Positions 7,012 through 14,511 of a stretch of DNA of 15,532 nt are shown in pieces (positions within the stretch are counted from its first letter, which is position 1; the number at the start of each line of letters is the position of its first letter). A program made the translations under genes and the position numbers. The DNA comes from Pseudomonadota bacterium (GTDB taxonomy: Bacteria > Pseudomonadota > Alphaproteobacteria > Rhizobiales > Devosiaceae). A model generated the notes under the pieces. It was given only the letters and a program-made list of their open reading frames with translations, was not told the origin of the DNA and made no database searches. The DNA is taken from positions 1 through 15,532 of the forward strand of contig JAEZBF010000411.1 in assembly GCA_023427545.1 (NCBI GenBank), written 5' to 3'.

Positions 7012-7643
7012 CAACTCACCTCCTTGGATTGCGCGCGCGCGCCGACGAAAGCAGCGATCGTGCTGTCGATCTCTGCGGAGATCGCCTTGAGATCGCGGGC
7101 GAGCCCACCGTCGGCCCACTCGATGCGCCCGTCGGAGAGCGCGATTTCGGGATCGCCGATCACCACCAGCCGGCCGGCATAGCCGCTGACCGCCATACGC
7201 GCCTCCGTCGTCGCCCTGATCGCGTCGGCGACATCGGTATGGCAGCGAATGACGAGGTGCGGCACGCCTTCGAGCGAGCTCAGGCATTCGGCAATCAGCG
7301 CCTCGAGCTCGGCTGCCGGCTGGCGGGCGATCAGGTGCAGCGCAAGCTTGCGGCCAACGCCGAGGGCGAGTTCGGCAGCCTCGGCCAAAATCTCCCGCCT
7401 CGCCTCTTCGAGCGCTGCGATCATGGCCGAGGCACGATCGGCCAGGCAATCGGCAGCCTCAGCCAGCCGGCGCGCGTTGACCGTGCTAACCGCCTGTTCC
7501 GCCTCAGCAAAGCCCTGCGAATATCCCTCCATCCGCGCCGCCCGCAGCATCTCGGCAACGGCATTGTCGGTGAGCATGCGGCCGCGCTCCTCGCGGTGAC
7601 CGAGGTCGAGATCGAATGTGAAACGGGCGGGCGCGGCCTGCAT
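7011..7643 (-). CDS. fliH: Flagellar assembly protein FliH (FlbE-like)
   Basis: FliH binds and restrains the export ATPase FliI and links it to the C-ring through FliN. The product is 210 residues from ATG 7643, or 217 from ATG 7664. It has a short N-terminus (PARFTFDLDLG), a long Ala/Glu-rich helical stretch (about 40-100, with AEAEQAVSTVNARRLAEAAD and EEARREILAEAAEL) expected to form a coiled coil, and a C-terminal FliH/YscL-like domain (GRKLALHLI...HLVIRCHTDVAD...VIGDPEIALSDGRIEWADGGL). The last part is a good match to the family's usual closing motif. The start at 7643 leaves 1 nt after the fliG stop; 7664 would overlap fliG by 20 nt. Neither has a well-placed Shine-Dalgarno, so the start is uncertain. 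The FliH call is helped by its place between fliG and fliN, where Caulobacter has flbE. No fliI follows. Confidence 0.88.
   Translation of the reverse strand: MQAAPARFTFDLDLGHREERGRMLTDNAVAEMLRAARMEGYSQGFAEAEQAVSTVNARRLAEAADCLADRASAMIAALEEARREILAEAAELALGVGRKLALHLIARQPAAELEALIAECLSSLEGVPHLVIRCHTDVADAIRATTEARMAVSGYAGRLVVIGDPEIALSDGRIEWADGGLARDLKAISAEIDSTIAAFVGARAQSKEVS
7018..7025 (-). promoter_or_regulatory. Consensus ribosome binding site of fliN
   Basis: AAGGAGGT on the minus strand, 6 nt before the fliN ATG and inside the last codons of fliH. It is the strongest Shine-Dalgarno in the flagellar block. It fixes the fliN start and may let fliN be translated more than its neighbours. Confidence 0.85.
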
Positions 7644-7644
7644 G

Positions 7645-8709
7645 CTAGGCAACCATCTCCTCATCTGAATTCGTCTTTGTGATCACGATCTCGCCGCGAG
7701 CGGCGAGGTCCTTGGCGACGCTGACCATGCGGCCCTGCGCGTCGTCGACGTCCTTGAGACGAACCGGGCCCATGGCGTCCATGTCGTCCTTGAGCATTTT
7801 GGCCGAGCGAACCGACATGTTGGCGAGGAAGACTTCCTTGATCTGATCGTTGGCGCCCTTCATGGCGAGCGCCAGCTCCTTCTTGTCGACCTTCTGGAGC
7901 AGGACCTGGATGGCTGAGGACTCGAGCCGCGCCAGGTCCTCGAAGATGAACATCAGCTCCTTGATACGCTCGGCGGCGTCGCGGTTTCGTTCCTCGAGCG
8001 AGGTGATGAATCGGGCCTCGGTCTGACGATCGAAGCTGTTGAAGATTTCCGCCATCTGCTCGTGGCTGTCGCGGCGCTTGGTCTGGTTGAGTGTCGACAT
8101 GAACTCGGTGCGCAGCGTCGACTCGATCTTCTCGAGGATCTCCTTCTGCACCGCGTCTAGGCCGAGCATGCGCTGGACGACGTCCATCGCGAGCTCCTCA
8201 GGGAGCACCGAAAGCACCTTGCTGGCGTGATCGGTCGCGATCTTGCTGAGCACCACGGCGATGGTCTGCGGGTACTCGTTCTTGAGGTAGTTCGCGAGCA
8301 CGTCCTCGTGCACGTTGGAGAGCTTCTCCCACATGTTGCGGCCAGCCGGCCCGCGGATTTCCTCCATGATCATGTCCACGCGGTCAGGCGGCAGGAAGGA
8401 CAGCAGCAGTCGTTCGGTGGATTCGGTGTTGCCCGAGATCGAACCCGTCGAGGAGATGTTGGTGACGAACTCGATCAGGAGGTCGTCGAGCATGTCCTGC
8501 GTGATCGGCCCGAGCCGCACCATGGCGCGCGAGAGCGCCCGCAGCTCTACGTCGTCGAGCTCCTGCAGGATCGGCTTGCCGAAGTCAGGACCCAGCGCCA
8601 GCAGCAGCACGGCCGCCTTCTCGTGCCCGCTCAGGGCGCGCTGGTCCGCACCGACGCCACCGACCACCAGCTGCCGCGCGCCGGCAGGATTTTGGATCAT
8701 TGCGTTCAT
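7645..8709 (-). CDS. fliG: Flagellar motor switch protein FliG
   Basis: FliG sits on the MS ring and interacts with the stator to generate torque. The 354-residue product is full length. It has an N-terminal FliF-binding domain (EKAAVLLLALGPDFGKPILQ...), a middle domain with the EYPQ motif (the family's EHPQ) within NEYPQTIAVVLS, and a C-terminal domain with the charged torque helix (LMFIFEDLARLESSAIQVLL then QKVDKKELALAMKGA, about 252-286). The ATG at 8709 overlaps the fliF stop in an ATGA arrangement, and a second ATG lies three codons downstream at 8700. The gene is translationally coupled to fliF, as is common for these partner proteins. Confidence 0.97.
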   Translation of the reverse strand: MNAMIQNPAGARQLVVGGVGADQRALSGHEKAAVLLLALGPDFGKPILQELDDVELRALSRAMVRLGPITQDMLDDLLIEFVTNISSTGSISGNTESTERLLLSFLPPDRVDMIMEEIRGPAGRNMWEKLSNVHEDVLANYLKNEYPQTIAVVLSKIATDHASKVLSVLPEELAMDVVQRMLGLDAVQKEILEKIESTLRTEFMSTLNQTKRRDSHEQMAEIFNSFDRQTEARFITSLEERNRDAAERIKELMFIFEDLARLESSAIQVLLQKVDKKELALAMKGANDQIKEVFLANMSVRSAKMLKDDMDAMGPVRLKDVDDAQGRMVSVAKDLAARGEIVITKTNSDEEMVA

Positions 8710-10340
8710 GCGGCGTTCGAGAGCCAGTCACGGACGATCATGGCGGCCTGCTTTGGGTTGTCCTCGACGAGAGTGCCGACGGTCTTGAGGGTCTGGACCT
8801 GCGCCTCGCCCATCGACTTCGCGGTGTTGATCCAGGCCGGTGGCTTGGGTGCGCCCGGCTCTGTGTCGGGCTCAGCAGTCTCGCCCACTGCCGGCATCTC
8901 CGGCGGCAGCTCGGCGCGATGGGCAAGCGCGAGCGGCGCCTGTCCCTCGGGGGCGAGCACGCGCTTGAGCAGCGGGCGCATAATGAAGAAGATCAGGGCA
9001 AGCGCGATCAGCAGGGTCACGCCCATCTGCGCTGCGCTCATTATGTCGTCTCTGGTGAAGTCGAAGAGGTCGGGTTGAGCGGTGCCGGCGGCCGAGAGCT
9101 CGGGGCGCTCGGCGAACTGCATGTTGACGACCTCGACCTGGTCGCCGCGCGTATCGTTGATGCCCGCAGCGGTGCGGACGAGCGCCTGGATTTGAGCGAG
9201 CTGATCGGCCGAACGCGGCTGGTAACTCGAGTTGCCCGATGCGTCCGTCGCGTAGATGCCGTCGACCACCACCGCGACGGAGAGCCGCTTGATCGAACCG
9301 GCCTCGCTGACCGCCGTCTCGGTTGTCTTGGAAATCTCGTAGTTGACGGTCTCCTCGGTCGTGCTGCCGCTTTCGAGCGTCGCTCCGCTCGCTGCTGTGG
9401 TCGCCGCGGCACCGGGCAGGGCGGTCGCGACGGTTACTGCCGTATCGGCACCGGGACTCTGCGCCTGGTTGGAGAGGTCGCGGGTCTGCTGCGAGCGGAC
9501 GACCTGACTGTCGGGATCGTAGGTCTCGGAGGTACGGGTCGAGCGCTGCAGGTCGAGCTCGGCAGAAACCTGGACGCGGGCGTGGCCGGCGCCCACGACA
9601 TTAGCGAGCAGGTCCTCGATGCGGGTCCGCAGCCGTTCCTCGACGGCAAGCGTGCGTTCCTCGTTCTCTCCGGCCATGGCATCGGCGGTGTCGTTGCCGG
9701 CGCCGGAGGCGAGCAACCGGCCGGTATTGTCGACGATCGACACACGATTTGGCGTCAGGCCTTCGACGGCCGAAGCGACGAGATGCTGGACGGCGCGGAT
9801 TTCGCCGGACGAGAGTTCGCCGCGGACGGAGAGGACGAGGGCCGCGCTCGGCTCCTTTCGCTCCTTCTGGAACAGTTCGCGCTCCGGGAGTACGAGGTGG
9901 ACGCGGGCGGTCTTGATCCGGGCGAGCGACGTGATGGTGCGGGCGAGCTCGCCTTCGAGAGCGCGCACGTTGTTGATGTTCTGTACGAAGCTGGTGGCGC
10001 CGAGCGCGCTCTGCTGGTCGAAGATCTCGTAGCCGACCTGACCGCGCTGAGGCAGGCCGTTCTGCGCGAGCTGCATGCGGATCGTGGTGATCTGGTCGCG
10101 CGCAACGAGGATGGTATCGCCTTCTCCGCGCAGCTCATAGGCGACGTTCTGCTGCTGCAGCTCTGAAACAATCGCGGCCGAATCCTCGAACGAGAGACCG
10201 CTGTAGAGCGGCGCCATCTGCGGGCTTGTGGCGCGCAGGATGAGGAACCCGAACAGGCCCAGCATAAGCACCGCTACCACGCCCATGGCGGCAACCCGCG
10301 CGAGCCCGAGGCGATTGAGCAGCTGCACCAGGTTATCCAA
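8706..10340 (-). CDS. fliF: Flagellar MS-ring protein FliF
   Basis: FliF builds the MS ring in the inner membrane, the platform of the flagellar basal body. The 544-residue product has the expected plan: a transmembrane segment near residues 18-35 (MGVVAVLMLGLFGFLIL), periplasmic ring-building domains (starting at PLYSGLSFEDSAAIVSELQQ, with the family's ARVHLVLPERELF), a second transmembrane segment at about 439-456 (GVTLLIALALIFFIM), and a cytoplasmic tail. The tail ends in the FliG-binding motif (VGTLVEDNPKQAAMIVRDWL, about 521-540). It is the first gene of the minus-strand block. The preceding 123-nt divergent region holds a CtrA-like box. I found no convincing sigma-54 element there, which fits an early gene placed above FlbD in the hierarchy. 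Confidence 0.97.
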   Translation of the reverse strand: MDNLVQLLNRLGLARVAAMGVVAVLMLGLFGFLILRATSPQMAPLYSGLSFEDSAAIVSELQQQNVAYELRGEGDTILVARDQITTIRMQLAQNGLPQRGQVGYEIFDQQSALGATSFVQNINNVRALEGELARTITSLARIKTARVHLVLPERELFQKERKEPSAALVLSVRGELSSGEIRAVQHLVASAVEGLTPNRVSIVDNTGRLLASGAGNDTADAMAGENEERTLAVEERLRTRIEDLLANVVGAGHARVQVSAELDLQRSTRTSETYDPDSQVVRSQQTRDLSNQAQSPGADTAVTVATALPGAAATTAASGATLESGSTTEETVNYEISKTTETAVSEAGSIKRLSVAVVVDGIYATDASGNSSYQPRSADQLAQIQALVRTAAGINDTRGDQVEVVNMQFAERPELSAAGTAQPDLFDFTRDDIMSAAQMGVTLLIALALIFFIMRPLLKRVLAPEGQAPLALAHRAELPPEMPAVGETAEPDTEPGAPKPPAWINTAKSMGEAQVQTLKTVGTLVEDNPKQAAMIVRDWLSNAA

Positions 10341-10410
10341 CGGTTGACGCCCCCGCGCGCACCGCCGACCAATGGCGAAATGCGCTAGGCAAAAACTACC
10401 TACCGCATGG

Positions 10411-10426
10411 TAAACTTTGTCTTAAC
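10411..10426. promoter_or_regulatory. Candidate CtrA box between fliF and the glutathione S-transferase gene
   Basis: On the plus strand TAAA (10411-10414), seven bases and TTAAC (10422-10426) match the CtrA full-site consensus TTAA-N7-TTAAC with one mismatch. It lies about 70 nt upstream of the fliF start and 38 nt upstream of the GST start. In Caulobacter CtrA controls early flagellar operons, so fliF is the likely target. One such match in a short A+T-richer stretch could be chance. Confidence 0.45.
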
Positions 10427-10463
10427 CCGCGTTGCGGATTGCGAGATCGCCGGGAGGAGCTCG

Positions 10464-11084
10464 ATGCTGAGGGTGCTGGGTCGAACGACTTCGATCAACG
10501 TACGCAAGGTGCTGTGGACCGCGGGCGAGCTCGGCATTGCCTACGAACGCGAGGATTGGGGCATGCCGCTGCGCGATCCGCATGCGCCCGAGTTCCTGGC
10601 GCTCAATCCGAATGCGCAGGTTCCGGTCATTGTCGACGATGGGTTCGTGCTGTTCGAGAGCAGCGCCATAATTCGCTACCTCTGCGAGCGTAAGGGCGAT
10701 ACGTCACTCCTGCCGGCCGATCTGCGGCAGCGCGCGCTCGTGACACAGTGGCTGAGCTGGCAGGGCACCGAGCTCAATGCCCAATGGGGTTATGCGGTCT
10801 ATGCGCTGCTCCGCAAGGAGAAGGGCTTCGACGACGAAACCCGCATCGCGCAATCATTGCGGAAGTGGGAAGCCAAGATGCGCATCCTCGACGACCAGCT
10901 GGCAAAGAGCGGCGCGTTCGTCGTGGGCGCGTTCAGCCTTGCAGATATCTCGCTGGGTCTGTCCGTCCGCCGCTGGATGGCGATCCCGCGCGACTTGCCC
11001 GAGTTGCCCTCGGTGCGCCGCTACTACGAAGCGCTGCGGACGCGGCCGTCCGGGGCGGAATGGATGAACCCGCCGTATTTCTAG
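10464..11084 (+). CDS. Glutathione S-transferase family protein
   Basis: The 206-residue product has the two-domain cytosolic GST fold. The thioredoxin-like N-terminal part (1 to about 76) contains Ser10 in the TTSINVRKVLW segment, where the catalytic Ser/Cys/Tyr of GSTs sits, the cis-proline motif QVPVI (52-56), and ESSAIIRYL (65-73), which binds the glutathione gamma-glutamyl group. The helical C-terminal domain has the N-capping-box region FSLADISLG. Glutathione conjugation or a related thiol reaction is likely; the substrate is unknown. The frame is open from 10407, but ATG 10464 is chosen because GGAGG stands upstream at normal distance and the domain begins at once. It is divergent from fliF and convergent with sciP. 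It has no evident flagellar role and looks like an inserted housekeeping or detoxification gene. Confidence 0.93.
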   Translation: MLRVLGRTTSINVRKVLWTAGELGIAYEREDWGMPLRDPHAPEFLALNPNAQVPVIVDDGFVLFESSAIIRYLCERKGDTSLLPADLRQRALVTQWLSWQGTELNAQWGYAVYALLRKEKGFDDETRIAQSLRKWEAKMRILDDQLAKSGAFVVGAFSLADISLGLSVRRWMAIPRDLPELPSVRRYYEALRTRPSGAEWMNPPYF

Positions 11085-11102
11085 AGTCTGCAGTCATCCG
11101 TC

Positions 11103-11145
11103 TCGCGCGCTGACGCGCGATCCATCTTCTCCCGCAGGGGAGAAG
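11103..11145. repeat. Two adjacent perfect hairpins after the GST gene
   Basis: The first is TCGCGCG-CTGA-CGCGCGA (11103-11120). The second is CTTCTCCC-GCAG-GGGAGAAG (11126-11145). They begin 19 nt after the GST stop. Neither is followed by a clear T tract, so they may act as mRNA 3' ends, weak terminators or dispersed-repeat remnants. The second resembles short palindromes common between genes in proteobacteria. Confidence 0.6.
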
Positions 11146-11180
11146 TAAGAGGTGGGAGTAGACAATGGAGTACGCGGCCC

Positions 11181-11257
11181 GTGGTTCGACGGGCTCACCA
11201 TAAGGCTCACCGGACCGCTGGGTCTCAGTAGCCCTCATGGCGAGCTTGTCGGACCAC
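11181..11257. repeat. Imperfect 25-nt inverted repeat between the convergent GST and sciP genes
   Basis: Arms 11181-11205 (GTGGTTCGACGGGCTCACCA then TAAGG) and 11233-11257 are reverse complements at 20 of 25 positions, around a 27-nt loop. All five differences are transitions. In plus-strand RNA three become G-U wobbles and two are A-C mismatches. The TTCGAC...CTCACCAT core resembles a widespread intergenic repeat of sphingomonads and other proteobacteria, as I recall it. Its place between converging genes suits a transcript end. Confidence 0.7.
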
Positions 11258-11273
11258 TTGGGCGTGGCACACC

Positions 11274-11552
11274 TCACCCCTCGCGGTAGTGCTGGATCCA
11301 GGTGGTGCGCAGGCCGGCCAGGCCATGCTTGTCGATCGCAGCCTGCCAGTTGAGGAATTCGTCGACCGAAAGGGTATAACGGGCGCAGGCCTCTTCGAGG
11401 CTCAACAACCCGCCACGTACCGCGGCAACCACTTCCGCCTTGCGGCGGATGACCCAGCGCCGGGTATTGCGTGGGGGTAGATCCGCGATCGTCAAAGGGC
11501 TCCCGTCGGGGCCGATGACGTACTTGACGCGGGGACGCATTTGTACGGTCAT
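11274..11552 (-). CDS. sciP: DUF1153 / SciP-like CtrA-inhibitory protein
   Basis: This is a 92-residue helix-turn-helix protein of the DUF1153 family. The hallmark segments are present: YVIGPDGSPLTIADLPP, RWVIRRKAEVVAAVRGGLLS, LEEACARYTLSVDEFLNWQ and AIDKHGLAGLRTTWIQHY. In Caulobacter SciP accumulates in G1, binds CtrA and CtrA-controlled promoters, and blocks their transcription, including that of flagellar genes. The length is the family norm. The ATG at 11552 has only a weak GAG upstream; ATG 11540 (MRPRVKYVIG) is an alternative. It stands alone on the minus strand between two plus-strand genes, flanked by the flagellar blocks, with a candidate CtrA box 0.8 kb away in front of fliF. Its role here is inferred from the family. 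Confidence 0.92.
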   Translation of the reverse strand: MTVQMRPRVKYVIGPDGSPLTIADLPPRNTRRWVIRRKAEVVAAVRGGLLSLEEACARYTLSVDEFLNWQAAIDKHGLAGLRTTWIQHYREG

Positions 11553-11694
11553 TTTACTCTCAAACTGAACCTGACCATCAGTCTGGAAGCATAGAGGGGG
11601 AGCGCTAAAAATCCCTGAAGGAGAACCTTACAGGTGGTAAAGAACTTTCGCGGTCAGGTTTGCGAAGTTCAAACGCGAGGTGTGAGTCGGGCAA

Positions 11695-12261
11695 ATGGCT
11701 AAAGATTTTCCGGCACTTACCGACCACCACCGCAAGTTCATCGCGGCCCAGCGGGTGTTCTTTACGGCCAGCGCGGCACCGGGCAGCCGGGTCAACATCT
11801 CGCCCCGCGCAACCGAGTGGTTCCGGGTGCTCTCCGACAACGCCGCCTGCTACCTCGACCGCACCGGAAGCGGTAACGAGACCGCCGCCCATGCGCTCGC
11901 CGGCGGCCCGATGACGATCATGTTCTGCGCCTTCGCGGGGCCGCCATTGATCCTGCGGCTCTATGGTCACGGCACGGCGATCATGCGCGGCACCGCGGCC
12001 TACGACGAAATTCTCGCAGCGCATTTCGGCACGGAACCAATGGGCGCGCGCCAGCTGATGCGGATCGACTTCGACCTGGTGAAGACCTCGTGCGGCTATG
12101 GCGTGCCGTTCTTCGAGTACACCGGCGAGCGCGACCAGATGGACCGCTGGTGCGAGGCCAAGGGCGAGGAGGGCCTGCTGGCCTATCGCCAGGACAAGAA
12201 CTTGGTCAGCATGGATGGGCTGCCGACGGGATTCGTCGAGGCGCTCGAGCCGGCGGAGTAG
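11695..12261 (+). CDS. Pyridoxamine 5'-phosphate oxidase (PNPOx-like) family protein
   Basis: The 188-residue product resembles the flavin-binding split-barrel proteins annotated as pyridoxamine 5'-phosphate oxidase family. It has an N-terminal helix (HHRKFIAAQRVFFTASA), a strand with SRVNISPRATEWFRVLSD, a barrel core (TMIFCAFAG-like MTIMFCAFAGPPLILRLYGH then GTAIMRG), and a C-terminal region with KTSCGYGVPFFEYTGERDQM. These proteins usually bind FMN or F420 and reduce or oxidise small molecules. True PdxH activity should not be assumed, since the PdxH signature is not apparent and this group is named only by fold. The ATG at 11695 has a weak Shine-Dalgarno. It ends 23 nt before the convergent flgD stop with no visible terminator between, so 3' ends may overlap. 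No link to flagella is evident. Confidence 0.85.
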   Translation: MAKDFPALTDHHRKFIAAQRVFFTASAAPGSRVNISPRATEWFRVLSDNAACYLDRTGSGNETAAHALAGGPMTIMFCAFAGPPLILRLYGHGTAIMRGTAAYDEILAAHFGTEPMGARQLMRIDFDLVKTSCGYGVPFFEYTGERDQMDRWCEAKGEEGLLAYRQDKNLVSMDGLPTGFVEALEPAE

Positions 12262-12284
12262 GCGATTTCACAACGGCGTGGCGC

Positions 12285-12944
12285 TTAACTCCCTTCCGCG
12301 ACCGAGGTCACGGTGGAGAGACCCATCCGGGACGTACCCACCAGCAGGACCGGTTCGGGCCCACTCAAGTCGACGCCGGTGACCTTGCCGCTCGTCTCCG
12401 TCGTTGCCGACACGCGTCCGCCGCTGGCGTTCCGGGCATCGATGCTTATCGAGTAGGTGCCGCTGGTGCGCCGGCCGCCATCGCTGGTGACGCCGTCCCA
12501 CTGGAACGAGCCCTTGCCGGCCGGGAGCGCTGCCCGATGCATGTAGACGATGTTGCCGTCTCCATCCTTTATCGTGACGGTGGTCTCGGGCGCGTTCGCG
12601 GCGAGATTGAAGCTCCAGGAGGCCTTGCCGTTGACGAGATCGGACTTCACCCCGGAGGCGGTCACGGTCTTGCCGATGTAGTCGACGGCCTGCGAGGTCG
12701 CGGCAGTCTGGCTGCTCTGCATCATGGCGGCGAGGAAGTCATTGGTGCGCAGCTGCTGCTCCACGGAGGTGAACTGCACCAGCTGCTGGGTGAACTGGTT
12801 GGTGTCGAGCGGATCGAGCGGGTTCTGGTTCTTGAGCTGGGTAGTCAGCAGCGACAGGAATGTGTCGAAGTTCTCGGCAATGGTCTGCCGAGACCCGGTC
12901 AGGGACGAGGTGCTGGTGCTGCCGGCAATGCCGCTGACGGCCAT
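12285..12944 (-). CDS. flgD: Flagellar hook assembly protein FlgD
   Basis: FlgD is the temporary cap that guides hook protein FlgE into the growing hook. The 219-residue product has the family's conserved N-terminal export and assembly segment (FDTFLSLLTTQLKNQNPLDP then LDTNQFTQQLVQFTSVEQQL, about 26-65). A Tudor/Ig-like C-terminal part follows (ETTVTIKDGDGNIVYMHRAA...GSFQWDGVTSDGG, then GTYSISIDA), typical of the cap region. The ATG at 12944 is preceded by TAGGAG, in which TAG is the fliK stop codon. The two genes are thus tightly coupled, 9 nt apart, and share the sigma-54 promoter in front of fliK. Confidence 0.96.
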   Translation of the reverse strand: MAVSGIAGSTSTSSLTGSRQTIAENFDTFLSLLTTQLKNQNPLDPLDTNQFTQQLVQFTSVEQQLRTNDFLAAMMQSSQTAATSQAVDYIGKTVTASGVKSDLVNGKASWSFNLAANAPETTVTIKDGDGNIVYMHRAALPAGKGSFQWDGVTSDGGRRTSGTYSISIDARNASGGRVSATTETSGKVTGVDLSGPEPVLLVGTSRMGLSTVTSVAEGS

Positions 12945-12953
12945 CTGCTGCTC

Positions 12954-14354
12954 CTAGACGAAGATGTTGACGCCGCCTGCGGAGGCAGTGCCGCGATAGA
13001 GGGTGATCGCCGGCGCGACCGGATCGGCGTCGGCGAGGATCGAGCCGCGTCCGGCCGGGATTTGCGAGGCGGAGCCGCCGGCCGGCCGCTCAAACGGGCC
13101 CTGCCGTAGGGAGAACTCAAGGTTGGTCTTAGCGCCGTCGAGGCCGGCCTGCTGGAGCGCTCGTTCCAGCCCACGCTGGTCGCGCTGGAACATGTCGAGC
13201 GTCTCGCTGCGTTCGACAGTGAGGCGCGCATTGAGGTTGCCTGCCGCGTCGACGTGCATCCGCACATCGATGCGCCCGAGCTCGGGTGGATCCAGCCTGA
13301 TCTCGAAGCGTGAGCTGCCCTGGTTGAACTGCCGGGCAATCTCGAACGCCAGCTGTGGCAGGTTCACCTGCGGCGTCTGGTAGGCCGCCGAGAGAATTTT
13401 CGGCGCCGCGGAAGCTTGTGCGGCGCCGGGTGGTGGAGCCGTTGCGGATTGCAGCGGAGGGGCGTCGGGAGCATCGGCGGCGGTGGCGAGCTCGGCGGAC
13501 GCGTTGGCGGCGGTGGCAGTGACGGGCTCCGGCTTGGCGGGCGGGTGGTCCGGCTTTGCGGTTTGGGTTGCCGGCGACTTATCCAGTGTGACCGGCGCGG
13601 GCGTCGGGGTTTCCGGGACTTCGCCAGTGGATGTTGGGGCAGCGAGCTGCGGTGCCGGGAGCGCCGCGGTAGTTGCGGTTTCGGCTTTCGGTGCGGGGGC
13701 AGGCGGCTTGGCGGCAAGGAGCGCCTGAAGCGATTGGTCGATCTCGCTCGAGGGCGTGCCGAGGCCGATCTTGTCGAGCGCGGCCTGGGACAGCTTGCCC
13801 GAGCCGAGCTGGTCGGCGAGCGCGGCGAGCTTGGCCGAGAGCGCATCGTCGCTGGTGGCGAGGCGGTCGGCCAGGCTTTGCAGCTTTTCGGCGAGGACAG
13901 AAAGATCGGTGGAGGGGCGCGCCGCCTCGGTGCCCGTGACGGATTGCACCAGCGGGGTCGCCGCTGCGACGACTGGGGTGAGCGCGGGCGCGAGGATGGC
14001 GGCGGCGAAACCGGCAACTCCGGCCAACGAGTTCACGAGATCGGCAGGCTTCTGGGTATCGGCGAGCGCTTGCCCGAGGGCGTCGGCGTCGTCGCTTAGC
14101 CGGTCGAGGAGATCGGGGGCTGGTTCCTCGCCGCCTTCGAAGGCGGCCTCAAGGGCCTGAAGGGCATCGAGAAAGTCCTTGGCCGCGGCCTTGGGCGCGG
14201 CTTCGTCGGCGTCGCTGGTGGTCTGCTGCGCCTTCGTGGGCGCCAGCAGGGCGGCGAAGTCCGCCGGCGAGGTATCGTTCGGCTCAGCTCGCGGGACGAG
14301 CGGCGCAGGCGCGCGGGCTGGCGGAGCGGGCATGAACTGCAGGTGTGCGGTCAA
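12954..14354 (-). CDS. fliK: Flagellar hook-length control protein FliK (TTG start)
   Basis: FliK is secreted during hook growth, measures hook length and switches the export gate to filament proteins through its C-terminal domain. The 466-residue product has a long Ala/Pro-rich, low-complexity N-terminal and central part (1 to about 325), as usual for the 'ruler'. The conserved FliK C-terminal domain is at about 330-420, with QLAFEIARQFNQGSSRFEIR, LDPPELGRIDVRM (354-366) and ERALQQAGLD. The start appears to be TTG at 14354, since AGGG (14364-14361) lies 6 nt upstream; ATG 14333 in the same frame has no Shine-Dalgarno. The sigma-54 promoter 36 nt upstream supports the TTG. flgD follows 9 nt downstream. 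Confidence 0.93.
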   Translation of the reverse strand: MTAHLQFMPAPPARAPAPLVPRAEPNDTSPADFAALLAPTKAQQTTSDADEAAPKAAAKDFLDALQALEAAFEGGEEPAPDLLDRLSDDADALGQALADTQKPADLVNSLAGVAGFAAAILAPALTPVVAAATPLVQSVTGTEAARPSTDLSVLAEKLQSLADRLATSDDALSAKLAALADQLGSGKLSQAALDKIGLGTPSSEIDQSLQALLAAKPPAPAPKAETATTAALPAPQLAAPTSTGEVPETPTPAPVTLDKSPATQTAKPDHPPAKPEPVTATAANASAELATAADAPDAPPLQSATAPPPGAAQASAAPKILSAAYQTPQVNLPQLAFEIARQFNQGSSRFEIRLDPPELGRIDVRMHVDAAGNLNARLTVERSETLDMFQRDQRGLERALQQAGLDGAKTNLEFSLRQGPFERPAGGSASQIPAGRGSILADADPVAPAITLYRGTASAGGVNIFV

Positions 14355-14389
14355 GACGAACCCTGGGCGGACTGATCCGCGAAGAGCGA

Positions 14390-14405
14390 TGCAAGCGGCC
14401 TGCCA
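14390..14405 (-). promoter_or_regulatory. Sigma-54 (-24/-12) promoter of fliK-flgD
   Basis: The minus strand reads TGGCAGGCCGCTTGCA (14405-14390). This matches the sigma-54 consensus TGGCAC-N5-TTGCW closely, with invariant GG and GC 10 nt apart. Transcription should begin near 14378, giving a leader of roughly 25 nt before the TTG of fliK. The activator is probably FlbD, encoded in this window. Confidence 0.82.
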
Positions 14406-14511
14406 AGTTGAGCGGATGGCCGCCCGCTTCGTGGAATCAGTGGGTTAGTCCTGACTGCTGCTAAATCGATTCCGCTTAGGCTGCGCGGAGGCAGAAAATT
14501 TCGGGTCCCTC

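Noticed and set aside
7012..7449. Upstream extension of the fliN frame (about 146 extra residues)
   Set aside because: The extension lies inside fliH in another frame and is Arg-rich. The consensus Shine-Dalgarno and TGATG junction fix the start at 7011.
8700..10166. Long plus-strand reading frame (488 codons) opposite fliF
   Set aside because: It is antisense to an unmistakable FliF and its product resembles no family. Open antisense frames are common at this G+C content.
10355..10372. GG-N10-GC pattern upstream of fliF as a sigma-54 promoter
   Set aside because: Only the invariant dinucleotides match (TGGTC...GCGC); the TTGC block of the -12 element is absent, unlike the site before fliK.
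11604..11622. GG-N10-GC pattern upstream of sciP as a sigma-54 promoter
   Set aside because: The -12 part reads CGCT after an A/T run and the -24 part lacks TGGCA, so it is no better than chance.
12090..13109. Plus-strand reading frame (339 codons) over the end of the PNPOx-like gene, flgD and the end of fliK
   Set aside because: It overlaps three supported genes in other frames and shows no domain of its own.
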